DNA of 26,695 bases from Geobacter sp. (GCA_003857395.1 RPRC01000117.1:1-26695); one strand, 5' to 3'. Positions 1 to 8,340 are shown, numbered from the stretch's first letter. Numbers and translations: made by a program. Notes: a model not told the origin generated them from the letters alone.

Positions 1-199
1 GAAGCCCTTCCGAGTAGGATTTCAGGGCACCCTCAAGAATTCCTGCTTCAGCCATTGCATACCCAAGCTTGAAAAAAGCCTCAGGCTCTTCAGGTCGGGA
101 TTTCACGCATTGTTCGAAGCACTCTATTGCTTTTTTAAACTCACCGGATTCAAGTAGAGCATCCCCCTTTTGCAACATATCTTCAAACAAAGCAGACAT
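1..199 (-). CDS. TPR-repeat protein, N-terminal part (runs off left edge)
   Basis: The first 66 codons are visible on the minus strand; the rest lies beyond the window. The ATG at 199-197 is preceded by a strong ribosome-binding site (GAGGAGGGCAGTT then ATG), which fixes the start. The peptide begins MSALFEDMLQKGDALLESG and continues as amphipathic helix pairs typical of tetratricopeptide repeats: an AIECFEQCVKSRPEEPEAFFKLG unit is recognisable across residues 25-46, followed by ALKSYSEGL as the start of another. There is no signal peptide, so it is probably cytoplasmic. TPR proteins act as protein-interaction scaffolds, and no specific partner can be named. The gene is divergent from ptsP, 159 bp away. 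Confidence 0.75.
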   Translation of the reverse strand, partial: MSALFEDMLQKGDALLESGEFKKAIECFEQCVKSRPEEPEAFFKLGYAMAEAGILEGALKSYSEGL

Positions 200-232
200 A
201 ACTGCCCTCCTCTCAATTATTTCAGTTTCGTG

Positions 233-261
233 ACTATACCAGAAAGCAGATTCCTTTGCCA
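233..261 (-). promoter_or_regulatory. Possible sigma70 promoter of the left-edge TPR gene
   Basis: On the minus strand a TATAGT -10 (233-238) lies 17 bp from TGGCAA (256-261). It sits 34 bp upstream of the TPR start codon. The -10 is good and the -35 is poor, so this is a weak call. Confidence 0.35.
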
Positions 262-299
262 GAAATCACGTCAGTCATGCCCGAAAGGGAGAAAAAACC

Positions 300-328
300 T
301 TCCTTTTACCGGGTGACTCAAGTATAAT
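300..328 (+). promoter_or_regulatory. Probable ptsP promoter
   Basis: A perfect TATAAT hexamer at 323-328 lies 30 bp before the ptsP ATG. The hexamer 17 bp upstream (TTCCTT, 300-305) is a poor -35, so an activator or an alternative spacing may be involved. The predicted leader carries AAGG four bases before the ATG. Confidence 0.45.
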
Positions 329-358
329 ATTTTAATTTATTTTCACGGATAAGGCCCC

Positions 359-2719
359 ATGACTCAAGACAATTCAGAATATCTCGGTCTGAGAACCCTG
401 GAAGATATCAGTGAACTGATCCTCCATTCCCATGATCTCCGTGAAACTCTCCAGAACATCGTCAACCTGGTTTCGAAAAGAACGGGTTCCGACGTCTGTT
501 CACTGTATCTTCTGGAAAAAGATGGTGAGACGCTCACCCTTTATGCGACAAAAGGCTTGTCCAAGGGTTCGGTTGGAAAAGTCCAGATGAACACCTCGGA
601 AGGCCTGACAGGACTTGTTGTTGAACAGCGGAGTGTGGTCGCGACAGAAAATGCCCCCTCGCATCCGCGCTACAAATACTTTCGCGCAACAAAAGAAGAA
701 CGCTTCTTATCTTTCCTCGGCATTCCTCTGTTCGAGCACAAATGCCCCACTGGTGTAATTGTCATTCAGACGAGAGAATCGCGATCTTTCACCCTGAAGG
801 AAATCAGTGCCCTTACAACCATTGCCAACCAGATAAGCAGTATTATCATCAACGCAAGACTTCTTGACTCAATCAGAAAGAAAGAAGAAGAACGGGCTTT
901 TTTTGAGCAGGAACTAAACAAGATCAAAGCCAGCCCCCAAGCGGCTTTTCCAGGAAAGCCACAGGACAGAACAAAAAAGAAGCAGCATCTCATGGTTCGC
1001 TGTATCGCCGTTTCCCCGGGATTTTCCTGGGGAAAGGTCTCAATCATCAACCATTCCACCATCAGCAATCAAGTCTCCCTGGAAAAAATCGGTTCCCGAC
1101 CGGAAGAGAAAAAACGGTTTTTACTGGCCGTCGAGAAGGCCAAGATCCAAACTCTTTACCTTGAAAAAAGGGTCGCCGAATCCCTCTCAAAGGAAGACGC
1201 CGCCATTTTCCATACCCATCTGATGATTCTCGAGGATCGGGGCTTCATCTCTAAGGTGCTTGATCACATCGAAAACGATTTTGGGGCAATTCACGCAGTT
1301 GATGATGTTGTCGAGTCCTATGTCGAAGCATTTTCCCGCATGGAAGATCCCTATCTTCGCGAACGGTCGGCAGATATGAAGGACATAGGCCGCAGGATCA
1401 GAGACAGTCTCACCGGGAACAGCCGGACACCGGCGAAATTGCGTGAAAAGAAAGTCCTTGTGGCCCGCGAAATCCTGCCCTCCGATCTTGCCTCCCTGGA
1501 TCACGACAAGATCCTTGGAATCGTTTCAGGAAGCGGTGATGTCAACTCGCATGCTTCCATCATGGCCAAATCACTGAGCATACCTGCTGTTATCGCTACC
1601 TGGGATGAGATAAAAAACATATCCAGCCGCGACGATGTGATAGTTGACGGGAACACCGGTTGCCTTTACATAAATCCGGACCAGAAGGTCAAAAGCGAAT
1701 ATGAACGTCTGAGTCTCGATTTCAACCTGAAGAGAAGGGAACTGGATGAACTGCGGGACGAACCCGCCATCACCCTTGACGGAATAAGGGTACACCTGCT
1801 GGCTAACATTGCCCTCTTCAGTGATGTGAAAGTTGCCTTGGCAAACGGGGCAGAGGGTATCGGGCTCTACCGTACCGAGTTCCCCTACATGGTTCGCAAC
1901 AGTTTCCCCGACAGGAATGATCTTGCCCGACTGTATCGAAAAGTACTGGAAGAATTTGCACCACATCCGGTGACAATCCGGACTTTAGACATCGGTGGCG
2001 ACAAGAAACTGCCCTATTTCCCCCACCCTGTAGAGGAAAATCCTTTTATGGGATGGCGTTCCATAAGACTTTCGCTCGAGCAATTTGAAATCCTCAAGGA
2101 GCAATTGGCCGGCATACTGATGGCATCTCCCTTCGGCACGGCTCGCATAATGTTCCCCCTGATTACCGGCGTCGACGAAGTCCGATTGATAAAAAGTATC
2201 CTTGTCCAAATTCAACAAGAACTTGAACAAGCTGGCCATGCCGTTGCAACAGACATTCAGATAGGCATTATGATTGAGGTTCCGGCTGCAGTTCAGATTG
2301 CAGAATTCCTGATTAAGGAAGTGGATTTTTTCAGCATCGGGACAAACGATCTGATTCAATATACCTTGGCGGCTGACAGAAACAATCTGAAGGTAAAGCA
2401 GTATTATGATCCGTATCACCCGGCAATACTTCAGTCGATACAGCATGTTGCCGCAGTAGGTAAAAAAGCGGGGAAACCCGTATCGCTTTGCGGTGAAATG
2501 GCGAGCGACCCTTTGAGCGCGATGATTCTGCTTGGGCTCGGAATCACGGACTTCAGCCTCTCTGCTCCGTACATACCCGTGATAAAAAGTTTTCTTCGCA
2601 GCATCTATCATCGAGATGCAGTAAAAATTGCCACAAGGATTCTCAAACTGGGAAGCAGCCAGGAAATTCGTGACCAGATACAATCCCTGAAAAATTCATT
2701 TGGCCTGCCATCAACCTGA
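359..2719 (+). CDS. ptsP: PtsP, GAF-domain PEP-protein phosphotransferase (nitrogen-type enzyme I)
   Basis: Autophosphorylates with phosphoenolpyruvate and passes the phosphate to an HPr-type protein (NPr), the first step of the regulatory PTS-Ntr. The 786 residues hold an N-terminal GAF domain (about 10-170), the HPr-interacting helical domain (about 215-340), the swivelling phosphohistidine domain with the active-site His398 in SHASIMAKS, and the PEP-binding barrel (about 470-760). The barrel shows GIGLYRTEFPYM, the metal-binding SIGTNDLIQYTLAADRNN and the catalytic Cys711 in SLCGEMASD. Length and order match PtsP rather than the shorter sugar-type PtsI. It is cytoplasmic. modE follows 32 bp downstream on the same strand and may be cotranscribed. 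No HPr, EIIA or sugar permease gene is in the window, so the partners must be elsewhere. Confidence 0.95.
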   Translation: MTQDNSEYLGLRTLEDISELILHSHDLRETLQNIVNLVSKRTGSDVCSLYLLEKDGETLTLYATKGLSKGSVGKVQMNTSEGLTGLVVEQRSVVATENAPSHPRYKYFRATKEERFLSFLGIPLFEHKCPTGVIVIQTRESRSFTLKEISALTTIANQISSIIINARLLDSIRKKEEERAFFEQELNKIKASPQAAFPGKPQDRTKKKQHLMVRCIAVSPGFSWGKVSIINHSTISNQVSLEKIGSRPEEKKRFLLAVEKAKIQTLYLEKRVAESLSKEDAAIFHTHLMILEDRGFISKVLDHIENDFGAIHAVDDVVESYVEAFSRMEDPYLRERSADMKDIGRRIRDSLTGNSRTPAKLREKKVLVAREILPSDLASLDHDKILGIVSGSGDVNSHASIMAKSLSIPAVIATWDEIKNISSRDDVIVDGNTGCLYINPDQKVKSEYERLSLDFNLKRRELDELRDEPAITLDGIRVHLLANIALFSDVKVALANGAEGIGLYRTEFPYMVRNSFPDRNDLARLYRKVLEEFAPHPVTIRTLDIGGDKKLPYFPHPVEENPFMGWRSIRLSLEQFEILKEQLAGILMASPFGTARIMFPLITGVDEVRLIKSILVQIQQELEQAGHAVATDIQIGIMIEVPAAVQIAEFLIKEVDFFSIGTNDLIQYTLAADRNNLKVKQYYDPYHPAILQSIQHVAAVGKKAGKPVSLCGEMASDPLSAMILLGLGITDFSLSAPYIPVIKSFLRSIYHRDAVKIATRILKLGSSQEIRDQIQSLKNSFGLPST

Positions 2720-2751
2720 GGGTCTATTAGGTAAAAGGAGATTCAATCAGA

Positions 2752-3561
2752 ATGAACAATTCCAAACAGAAAATGGAACTTTCCGGCACGGTATCCCTCA
2801 GCAAATCAGACCAGGAATTTCTCGGTGAAAACAGAATCCGGCTTCTCGAAATGATTGAAGCGCAAGGTTCAATAACCAAAGCCGCGAAAGCCGTGGGAAT
2901 AAGCTATAAAACCGCTTGGGACACAATGGATGCAATCAACAATCTTTCTGACAAGCCGCTTTTCGTTCGCATGGCAGGAGGAAAATCCGGCGGCGGCACC
3001 CGCCTTACCGACGAAGGGCGGGAAGTAATCCGCAAGTACCGGGTAGTCTTGGAGGAACACGAAAAATTTCTCTCAAATATCAGCAAGAGGATCGGCTCGG
3101 CAAACGAACTGTACAAATTTATCAAGAGGATATCCATGAAAGTTAGCGCGCGGAATATTTTTGCAGGGACAGTAAGCGAGTTGACCATAGGCGCGATCAA
3201 CGCTGAGGTAACTCTGGCATTGAAAGGCGGCGATAAACTCGTTTCGATTATTACCAACGAAAGCGTTGAAAATCTGGGATTACAGGTTGGAGTTGAAGTC
3301 TATGCCATAATCAAGGCAAGCTCGGTACTTATCGGGAAGGATCTGGAAGGTACCCGACTGAGCACCAGCAACATTATGACCGGAAGGATTATTAAACTTC
3401 TCGAAGGGGCAGTCAATACGGAAGTAATGATTGAGCTTTCCGGCGGGAACACCCTAAGCGCAATAATAACAAACTGCAGTGCTGAAAGTCTCTCCCTTCG
3501 GGAAAGAGACCAGGTCTGCGCCATCTGCAAGTCATCGGATATCATTCTGGGAGTAAGTTAG
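2752..3561 (+). CDS. modE: ModE, molybdate-responsive transcriptional regulator with two Mop domains
   Basis: A 269-residue protein with the full ModE architecture. The N-terminal winged helix-turn-helix (about 24-120) includes GSITKAAKAVGISYKTAWD and the wing motif GGKSGGGTRLTDEG. Two tandem molybdate-binding Mop/TOBE domains follow: 133-197, starting SARNIFAGTVSEL, and 204-268, starting STSNIMTGRIIKL. ModE dimers bind molybdate between Mop domains and repress molybdate uptake genes or activate molybdoenzyme genes. The length is close to that of the E. coli protein. AAGGAG lies 11 bases before the ATG, a rather long spacing. The gene follows ptsP closely and is convergent with the uracil-DNA glycosylase gene, with a 32-bp gap and no evident terminator. 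No modABC transporter genes are adjacent. Confidence 0.93.
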   Translation: MNNSKQKMELSGTVSLSKSDQEFLGENRIRLLEMIEAQGSITKAAKAVGISYKTAWDTMDAINNLSDKPLFVRMAGGKSGGGTRLTDEGREVIRKYRVVLEEHEKFLSNISKRIGSANELYKFIKRISMKVSARNIFAGTVSELTIGAINAEVTLALKGGDKLVSIITNESVENLGLQVGVEVYAIIKASSVLIGKDLEGTRLSTSNIMTGRIIKLLEGAVNTEVMIELSGGNTLSAIITNCSAESLSLRERDQVCAICKSSDIILGVS

Positions 3562-3593
3562 CCCGATTGAACTCCTGCTGCCGTCGTCTCCTT

Positions 3594-4337
3594 TTACGGA
3601 ACCGCCGGCTCACGTCCCAGCATCTTCAATGCTATCTTCATGTCATCCCACACCTCGCGTTTCTTGGCAGGATTTCTGAGAAGAAATGCGGGGTGAAACG
3701 TAGGCATGAGAGGAATACCGTGATAATCGTGGATATGACCACGCAGTTGCGAAATCGGCGTACTCGTCTGGAGAAGAGTCTGTGCGGCAAAGGTCCCCAG
3801 AGCGATAATTATTTTTGGGGAAAGAGCCTGCAGCTGTCGAAGCAGAAACGGTTGGCATGCTTCGATCTCCTCTGTTTGAGGATTCCTATTGTTCGGCGGA
3901 CGGCACTTGAGGACATTGCAGATGTAAACATCCTCCCTCGTAAAGCCCATGGCCTGAATGATCTTAGTCAGTAACTGTCCGGCCTCTCCCACAAACGGCT
4001 CGCCCTTGAGGTCCTCTTCACGACCGGGAGCCTCGCCGACAAAAACAATGTCGGATTTCTCGTTCCCGACACCGAAAACCAGGCTGGTCCGTGAGTCGCC
4101 GAGAGCACAACGATGGCATTCCCCTAGTTCGAGACGAATGCTTTCCACGGTTTCACCTTCGAAAACTTCAGCATCAATGACGTTGGGCTTCAACTCCTCA
4201 AACTCCTCCGCAACAACAGCAGGGCGAGCAAAAGTCTCTTGGACGTAACCATGCGGCAGCCCGTCGACGCCAGTTTCCCGAAGTTCAACAAGGTACCCCT
4301 TCAACGCCGAAACCAGATAATGGAGTTCAGTATCCAA
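3594..4337 (-). CDS. Uracil-DNA glycosylase, family 4 (iron-sulfur type)
   Basis: Removes uracil from DNA as the first step of base-excision repair. The 247 residues show motif 1, GEAPGREED (101-109), and motif 2, HPAFLLRNP (215-223). The four cysteines expected to hold a 4Fe-4S cluster are present: C74 and C77 in ECHRC, C145 in LKCRPPNNRNP and C161 in EACQPFL. This set separates family 4 from the Fe-S-free Ung family. About 65 N-terminal residues precede the domain, with no recognised fold. The start is TTG (4337-4335), with AGGGA nine bases upstream. The only nearby ATG is followed at once by a stop codon. The gene is divergent from the phospholipase gene, leaving a 51-bp shared promoter region. 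Confidence 0.92.
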   Translation of the reverse strand: MDTELHYLVSALKGYLVELRETGVDGLPHGYVQETFARPAVVAEEFEELKPNVIDAEVFEGETVESIRLELGECHRCALGDSRTSLVFGVGNEKSDIVFVGEAPGREEDLKGEPFVGEAGQLLTKIIQAMGFTREDVYICNVLKCRPPNNRNPQTEEIEACQPFLLRQLQALSPKIIIALGTFAAQTLLQTSTPISQLRGHIHDYHGIPLMPTFHPAFLLRNPAKKREVWDDMKIALKMLGREPAVP

Positions 4338-4350
4338 AACGTTTTATCCC

Positions 4351-4379
4351 TTTACATTCCCTGTAACAGACATTATGCT
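4351..4379 (+). promoter_or_regulatory. Probable sigma70 promoter of the phospholipase-like gene; predicts a near-leaderless mRNA
   Basis: TTTACA (4351-4356), a 17-bp spacer and TATGCT (4374-4379) match the sigma70 consensus at 5/6 and 4/6 positions. Only nine bases separate the -10 from the ATG at 4389, and no Shine-Dalgarno sequence is present. Transcription should therefore begin within about four bases of the start codon. Confidence 0.5.
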
Positions 4380-4388
4380 TTCTAAATT

Positions 4389-5336
4389 ATGGCAATAATG
4401 ATAGCAGCCCTACTGCTTCTCCTCATCACCCCGGACCATGCCTTTGCATGGGGAGCGGGCTTCCACTTGCAGCTCGGTTCAACCGTATTGAATAATCTCC
4501 AAGCTCTAAAACCTGCCCTGGCAACACTTCTCAGCGAGTATCCCCTTGATTTTCTTTACGGTTGCATTGCCGCAGACATAACCATCGGGAAAAAGTTCAC
4601 TACCTATCTCCAACACTGTCATCGATGGCCCATCGGGCTCAAGGTACTACATGCAGCGCGAAGCAGAAAACAGGAGGCATGTGCCAACGGATATCTTGCC
4701 CACCTGGCTGCGGATACGGTCGCCCACAATTATTTTGTGCCGTACAAAATCATGCGAAGTTTTTCTTCCCTTACCATGAAACACGCATACTGGGAAATTC
4801 GATTCGAGAATTTTGTCGACAAGGAAATCTGGGAGATCGGGAAAAAAGTTTCCCTGGAGCATTACAGAGCCAACGACGAACTGCTCCGGAAAGTGCTTTC
4901 CGACACAATTTTCTCCTTTGGCACGAACAAACGGATCTTCAATTCGATCATGCTGCTGAGTCGTCTGGAAAAATGGCAGGCAATGCTCAGAACTGTGTCT
5001 GATTCTTCCAGTTATACCCTGGAGGACACAGATCGACAAGAATACACGTCCCTCTCTGAGGAAGCAGTCTTTGACTATCTCAACAACAGGGAAAAATCCC
5101 GCTACTTTTTAGCCGATCCAACGGGGGAACGGGCACTGGCTACTGCCGAAATTCTCAGAAAAAACCTTCGAATGCTTTATAAAAGCGGTAAAATCACCAA
5201 GCTTCAGGCGCTTACCCAACTGGAAGAAATAAAACCAAAACTTCGACAGTCCATCTGCGCACCAGCATTACTTCAACAGATTCATCCATCTGATCACGAA
5301 CGCAAATTCTACTGGCCGCAACACCCACGCTTCTGA
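4389..5336 (+). CDS. Exported zinc-dependent phospholipase C-like protein
   Basis: A 315-residue protein of the zinc-dependent phospholipase C family (the Bacillus cereus PLC / S1-P1 nuclease fold). Residues 1-20 form a signal peptide ending AFA, so the mature chain would begin with Trp21. In B. cereus PLC the N-terminal Trp1 itself binds zinc. Other candidate ligands appear in order: His26, Asp63 in AADI, His76 or His78 in QHCHRWP, His105-Asp109-His113 in AHLAADTVAHNYF, and His132-Glu136 in HAYWE. The complete set suggests an active three-zinc site, probably periplasmic or secreted. The C-terminal half (about 150-315) is helical and not recognised. The substrate could be phospholipid or another phosphodiester. 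The 3' end overlaps the convergent coaBC gene by 28 bp. The start is ATG with no Shine-Dalgarno sequence. Confidence 0.82.
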   Translation: MAIMIAALLLLLITPDHAFAWGAGFHLQLGSTVLNNLQALKPALATLLSEYPLDFLYGCIAADITIGKKFTTYLQHCHRWPIGLKVLHAARSRKQEACANGYLAHLAADTVAHNYFVPYKIMRSFSSLTMKHAYWEIRFENFVDKEIWEIGKKVSLEHYRANDELLRKVLSDTIFSFGTNKRIFNSIMLLSRLEKWQAMLRTVSDSSSYTLEDTDRQEYTSLSEEAVFDYLNNREKSRYFLADPTGERALATAEILRKNLRMLYKSGKITKLQALTQLEEIKPKLRQSICAPALLQQIHPSDHERKFYWPQHPRF

Positions 5337-6523
5337 TTTCGGAAAGCAACAATCCTGTCCAGGAGGATATCTGCCAGCATGTCCTTTTCCATGAGAGGAC
5401 AGTCTTCTATCGAGCCGTCCCGGTACAAGATTTTCACAATATTTGTATCAACGGAAAATCCGGCGCCTTCCTGGGTAACATCATTGGCAACAATCAGGTC
5501 CAGATTTTTCTCTTTCAGCTTTTTTATGGAGTTTTCCAATAGAGCAGCAGTTTCTGCCGCAAAGCCGACAAGAATCCTTTCTCCCTTGATTTTACCCATC
5601 TCCGCAAGTATGTCGGGGTTCCGTATCAGCGCTAGGCTCAGGGATGCGCCCTTCTTTTTCATCTTGGATTCCGCCCTGATCTCCGGCCGATAATCCGCAA
5701 CAGCCGCAGCCTTTACAATAATAGTTGAATCGGCAAACTCTCGAAGTGCGGCTTCACACATCTGTGCAGCGGATTCTACCCTGAGGGTCTTCACGCCATA
5801 GGGCGACTCCAGGCAAACCGGCCCAGTCACCAGCACCACCTCGGCTCCCCGTCTATGGGCCGCACGTGCGATTGCATACCCCATCTTGCCCGACGAATGG
5901 TTACTCAGGTAACGGACAGGATCCAGTTCTTCCCGGGTTGGCCCGGCAGTTACCAGGAACCTTTCCCCTCGCAGATCCTTTTGAGTAAGCGCGGAAATCG
6001 CTTCCTGAAAGATAATTGATGGATCCTGAAGCTTCCCCTCCCCCTCCCATCCGCACGCAAGCATGCCGCGAACCGGGTCCGCGAAAAGGTAACCATGCTT
6101 ACGCAAACGGTCCTCATTCAATTGGTAGAGAGGATTACTGTACATGTTCGAGTTCATGGCCGGGGCAATCAAAACAGGAGCCTTGGTCGCCATAACGGTC
6201 GTGGTGAGAAGATCATCGGCAATTCCGTTGGCGATCTTTCCGATTGCATTTGCGGTTGCCGGCGCAATGACAATGAGGTCCGCACGATCGGCAAGTGAAA
6301 TGTGTCCGATCTCCTGTTCTTCGATACAATTGAACAGATCGGTATGGACGGGATTCCGGGACAGCGTCTGAAAGGTAAGGGGTGTGACAAACTGCCGTGC
6401 AGAAGCAGTCATGAGCACATGGACGTCAGCCCCACCTTTTACGAACAGCCGCACAAGTTCAGCCGCCTTGTACGCGGCAATTCCTCCCGTTACACCGAGA
6501 ACGATCACCTTTCCTGTCATCAT
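5309..6523 (-). CDS. coaBC: CoaBC, phosphopantothenoylcysteine decarboxylase / phosphopantothenate-cysteine ligase
   Basis: Bifunctional enzyme of coenzyme A synthesis. It ligates cysteine to 4'-phosphopantothenate using CTP, then decarboxylates the product with FMN. The CoaC half (about 1-190) shows GGIAAYKA, His74 in GHISLADRAD, the substrate-binding APAMNSNMY and the catalytic Cys157 in ACGWEGEGKL. The CoaB half (about 190-404) shows VTAGPTREELDPVRYLSNHS followed by SGKMGYAIA, and a later KMKKKG lysine cluster in the CTP-binding region. The 404-residue length is typical. The first of two adjacent ATGs (6523-6521) is chosen because AGGTGA sits four bases before it. The MBL-fold gene upstream ends only 8 bp away, so they are probably cotranscribed. 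The 3' end overlaps the phospholipase gene tail to tail. Confidence 0.96.
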   Translation of the reverse strand: MMTGKVIVLGVTGGIAAYKAAELVRLFVKGGADVHVLMTASARQFVTPLTFQTLSRNPVHTDLFNCIEEQEIGHISLADRADLIVIAPATANAIGKIANGIADDLLTTTVMATKAPVLIAPAMNSNMYSNPLYQLNEDRLRKHGYLFADPVRGMLACGWEGEGKLQDPSIIFQEAISALTQKDLRGERFLVTAGPTREELDPVRYLSNHSSGKMGYAIARAAHRRGAEVVLVTGPVCLESPYGVKTLRVESAAQMCEAALREFADSTIIVKAAAVADYRPEIRAESKMKKKGASLSLALIRNPDILAEMGKIKGERILVGFAAETAALLENSIKKLKEKNLDLIVANDVTQEGAGFSVDTNIVKILYRDGSIEDCPLMEKDMLADILLDRIVAFRNQKRGCCGQ

Positions 6524-6531
6524 GGCGTCAC

Positions 6532-7167
6532 CTAAAACACTGCTGTATTTGTAAGATAGGGATTATGAAGCCTCTCGTGGCCAATAGTAGTTGCTGGACC
6601 ATGGCCGGGATAGACAATGGTTGCATCGGGAAGGTTTAGAAGCTTCTCCTGAATGCTTTTAAGCAAAACAGCAGCAGATCCACCCGGGAAATCCGTTCTG
6701 CCAACGGATTCCACAAACAGGGTATCACCGGTCAGGACAAGCCCCTCACCATACAGTGAACAGCCACCGAGTGTATGCCCCGGGGTATGGAGAACGGTGA
6801 GGCTGTATTTTCGGAATGAGATACTGTCCCCTTCCTGCAAGTACCCGGTTGGAGGAGGCGAATTCTCCGCTTTCAAGCCATACCTGAGAGCAGTGACATC
6901 CGCGCGAGCAAGCATCGGTGCATCCAATTCATGAATACTGAGTCCAGCGCCGAAAGCATCCATGAGTGCCTGGTTAGCTCCCACATGATCGAAATGCCCA
7001 TGCGTATTGATAATCTGCACTATCGTAAGATCATGGCTCGAAACAGCAGAAAGTATATTTTCAGCATCACCACCAGGATCAACGACAACACCCTCCCGGG
7101 TCGCTTCGCAACCAAGGATATAACAGTTGACCATCAGGGGGCCCACAACGACGGTTTCGAGAATCAT
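6532..7167 (-). CDS. Metallo-beta-lactamase-fold hydrolase (glyoxalase II-like)
   Basis: A 211-residue, single-domain metallohydrolase. The metal-binding signature THGHFDH gives His56, His58, Asp60 and His61. It is completed by His131 in HTPGHTLGG, Asp148 in TGDTLF and His189 in YPGHGP. This is the COG0491 glyoxalase II-like group, which hydrolyses thioesters such as hydroxyacylglutathione. The short C-terminus lacks the helical domain of classical GloB, so the real substrate is uncertain. It may be a persulfide, another thioester or an unrelated ester. No signal peptide is seen. AGGTGA lies three bases before the ATG. The gene sits between the YhaM-like gene (62 bp) and coaBC (8 bp) in an apparent operon. 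Confidence 0.88.
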   Translation of the reverse strand: MILETVVVGPLMVNCYILGCEATREGVVVDPGGDAENILSAVSSHDLTIVQIINTHGHFDHVGANQALMDAFGAGLSIHELDAPMLARADVTALRYGLKAENSPPPTGYLQEGDSISFRKYSLTVLHTPGHTLGGCSLYGEGLVLTGDTLFVESVGRTDFPGGSAAVLLKSIQEKLLNLPDATIVYPGHGPATTIGHERLHNPYLTNTAVF

Positions 7168-7229
7168 TTTTCACCTTTCACCCGCTGGCGACCAGCAGTA
7201 TCAGAGTTTCCAGACATATCAGGCTCATA

Positions 7230-8330
7230 TCATACCAATTCAGGATTTTTCTCTTTCAACCCTTCGAAAGGATTGTTTCGAAACTCATTTTTCTTCATGG
7301 TATTATTTTCCGGGATCTTCTTCTCCTGAGCAATTTCCGGTAAACGAGCTTCCTCTGGAAGGCGATCTTTTCCCTTGGCGCAACCGCCATCTTTATAAAA
7401 ATAGCGGTCGTACAGCCTATGATACCCTGTCCAGCGGGATTTATTTGCCAGCTCTTTGCGCATATGGGTATGAATGCCGTTGATTTTGGAATCCAGGTCA
7501 TCCAGATAATTAAGAACAGTTGCCTCGGTCGTCTTTGGCCTTTTCGGCGAGCCGTATTCATACTGTCCGTGATGTGAGAGAATCATGTGTTTCAGGAGCA
7601 TGGCAAGTTCGACCGGGAACCCCTCCAACTGAGCAATTTTGTCGTGAACCATCTCCACACCAATCGAAATGTGTCCTAGCAGCTTCCCTTCATCGGTATA
7701 GTCAAAGGAACGGAGATAGGTCATTTCCCGAACCTTTCCCACATCATGCAAGAGTGCGCCTGCAATCAGCAGATCACGATGAAGTATCGGATAGAGTGGC
7801 ATGATCTGGTCAACCAGGCGGGCTACAGACAGAGAATGCTCGAGTAGGCCCCCTAGATAGACATGGTGCATCCCTTTCGCGGCAGGCGCCGTTCGGTAGA
7901 GCGACAGAAAAGCGGAGTCAGAAAAAAAGGATTGCAGAAGACCACGCAGGTGATCATCGGTACAGGACTCCACAAGTGACGAAAGCTCGCCAAGCATCTC
8001 GGCACCGTCACGATCACCCTCAGGAAGAAAATCCTCAAGGGCAACCTGACTATCAGAAATAAGGGCAAGATCTGAGATAATCAGCTGCATTTTCCCAAGA
8101 TACACCGTGGCCTTCGCTTTCAGACGAACAAAATTATCCTTTTCGGAGAGCAACCCGATGGCGTCGACATTCTCCCACACCCGCCCCTCGATTTCTCCCG
8201 TTTTATCCATGAGATGGAGCGTTAGATAAGGTTTCCCATTCCTGGCCAGTGCCGATATCTTTTCCTTGACGAGAAAAACAGAATCGACCTGGCTGCGATC
8301 CTGTATCTCACAGACAAACATCTTGGTCAC
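7230..8330 (-). CDS. YhaM-like 3'-5' exoribonuclease: OB-fold plus HD domain
   Basis: The N-terminal OB-fold nucleic-acid-binding domain (about 10-100) reads GKPYLTLHLMDKTGEIEGRVW in its core. The HD phosphohydrolase domain (about 155-300) has His165 in LLEHSLSVA and the His195-Asp196 pair in GALLHDVGKV. This order is that of YhaM/CBF1, a metal-dependent 3'-5' exonuclease acting on RNA and single-stranded DNA. At 366 residues it is about 50 longer than Bacillus YhaM because of a charged, low-complexity C-terminal tail (about 310-366, rich in K, E, N and P). The start is GTG (8330-8328), with AAGGAG six bases upstream. This is preferred over the ATG three codons in. The gene begins 10 bp after the FAD-dehydrogenase stop codon, so cotranscription is likely. 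Confidence 0.85.
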   Translation of the reverse strand: MTKMFVCEIQDRSQVDSVFLVKEKISALARNGKPYLTLHLMDKTGEIEGRVWENVDAIGLLSEKDNFVRLKAKATVYLGKMQLIISDLALISDSQVALEDFLPEGDRDGAEMLGELSSLVESCTDDHLRGLLQSFFSDSAFLSLYRTAPAAKGMHHVYLGGLLEHSLSVARLVDQIMPLYPILHRDLLIAGALLHDVGKVREMTYLRSFDYTDEGKLLGHISIGVEMVHDKIAQLEGFPVELAMLLKHMILSHHGQYEYGSPKRPKTTEATVLNYLDDLDSKINGIHTHMRKELANKSRWTGYHRLYDRYFYKDGGCAKGKDRLPEEARLPEIAQEKKIPENNTMKKNEFRNNPFEGLKEKNPELV

Positions 8331-8340
8331 ACCACTCTCC

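Noticed and set aside
245..262. Sigma54-like TGGC...TGC upstream of the TPR gene (minus strand)
   Set aside because: GG and GC are 11 bases apart instead of the required 10.
1985..2683. 232-codon open frame on the minus strand inside ptsP
   Set aside because: It is the shadow of the conserved PEP-binding domain of ptsP, is cysteine- and tyrosine-rich and has no family resemblance.
3486..3508. Hairpin GTCTCT...AGAGAC near the end of modE as a terminator
   Set aside because: It lies inside the coding region, has a bulge and no T-run follows it.
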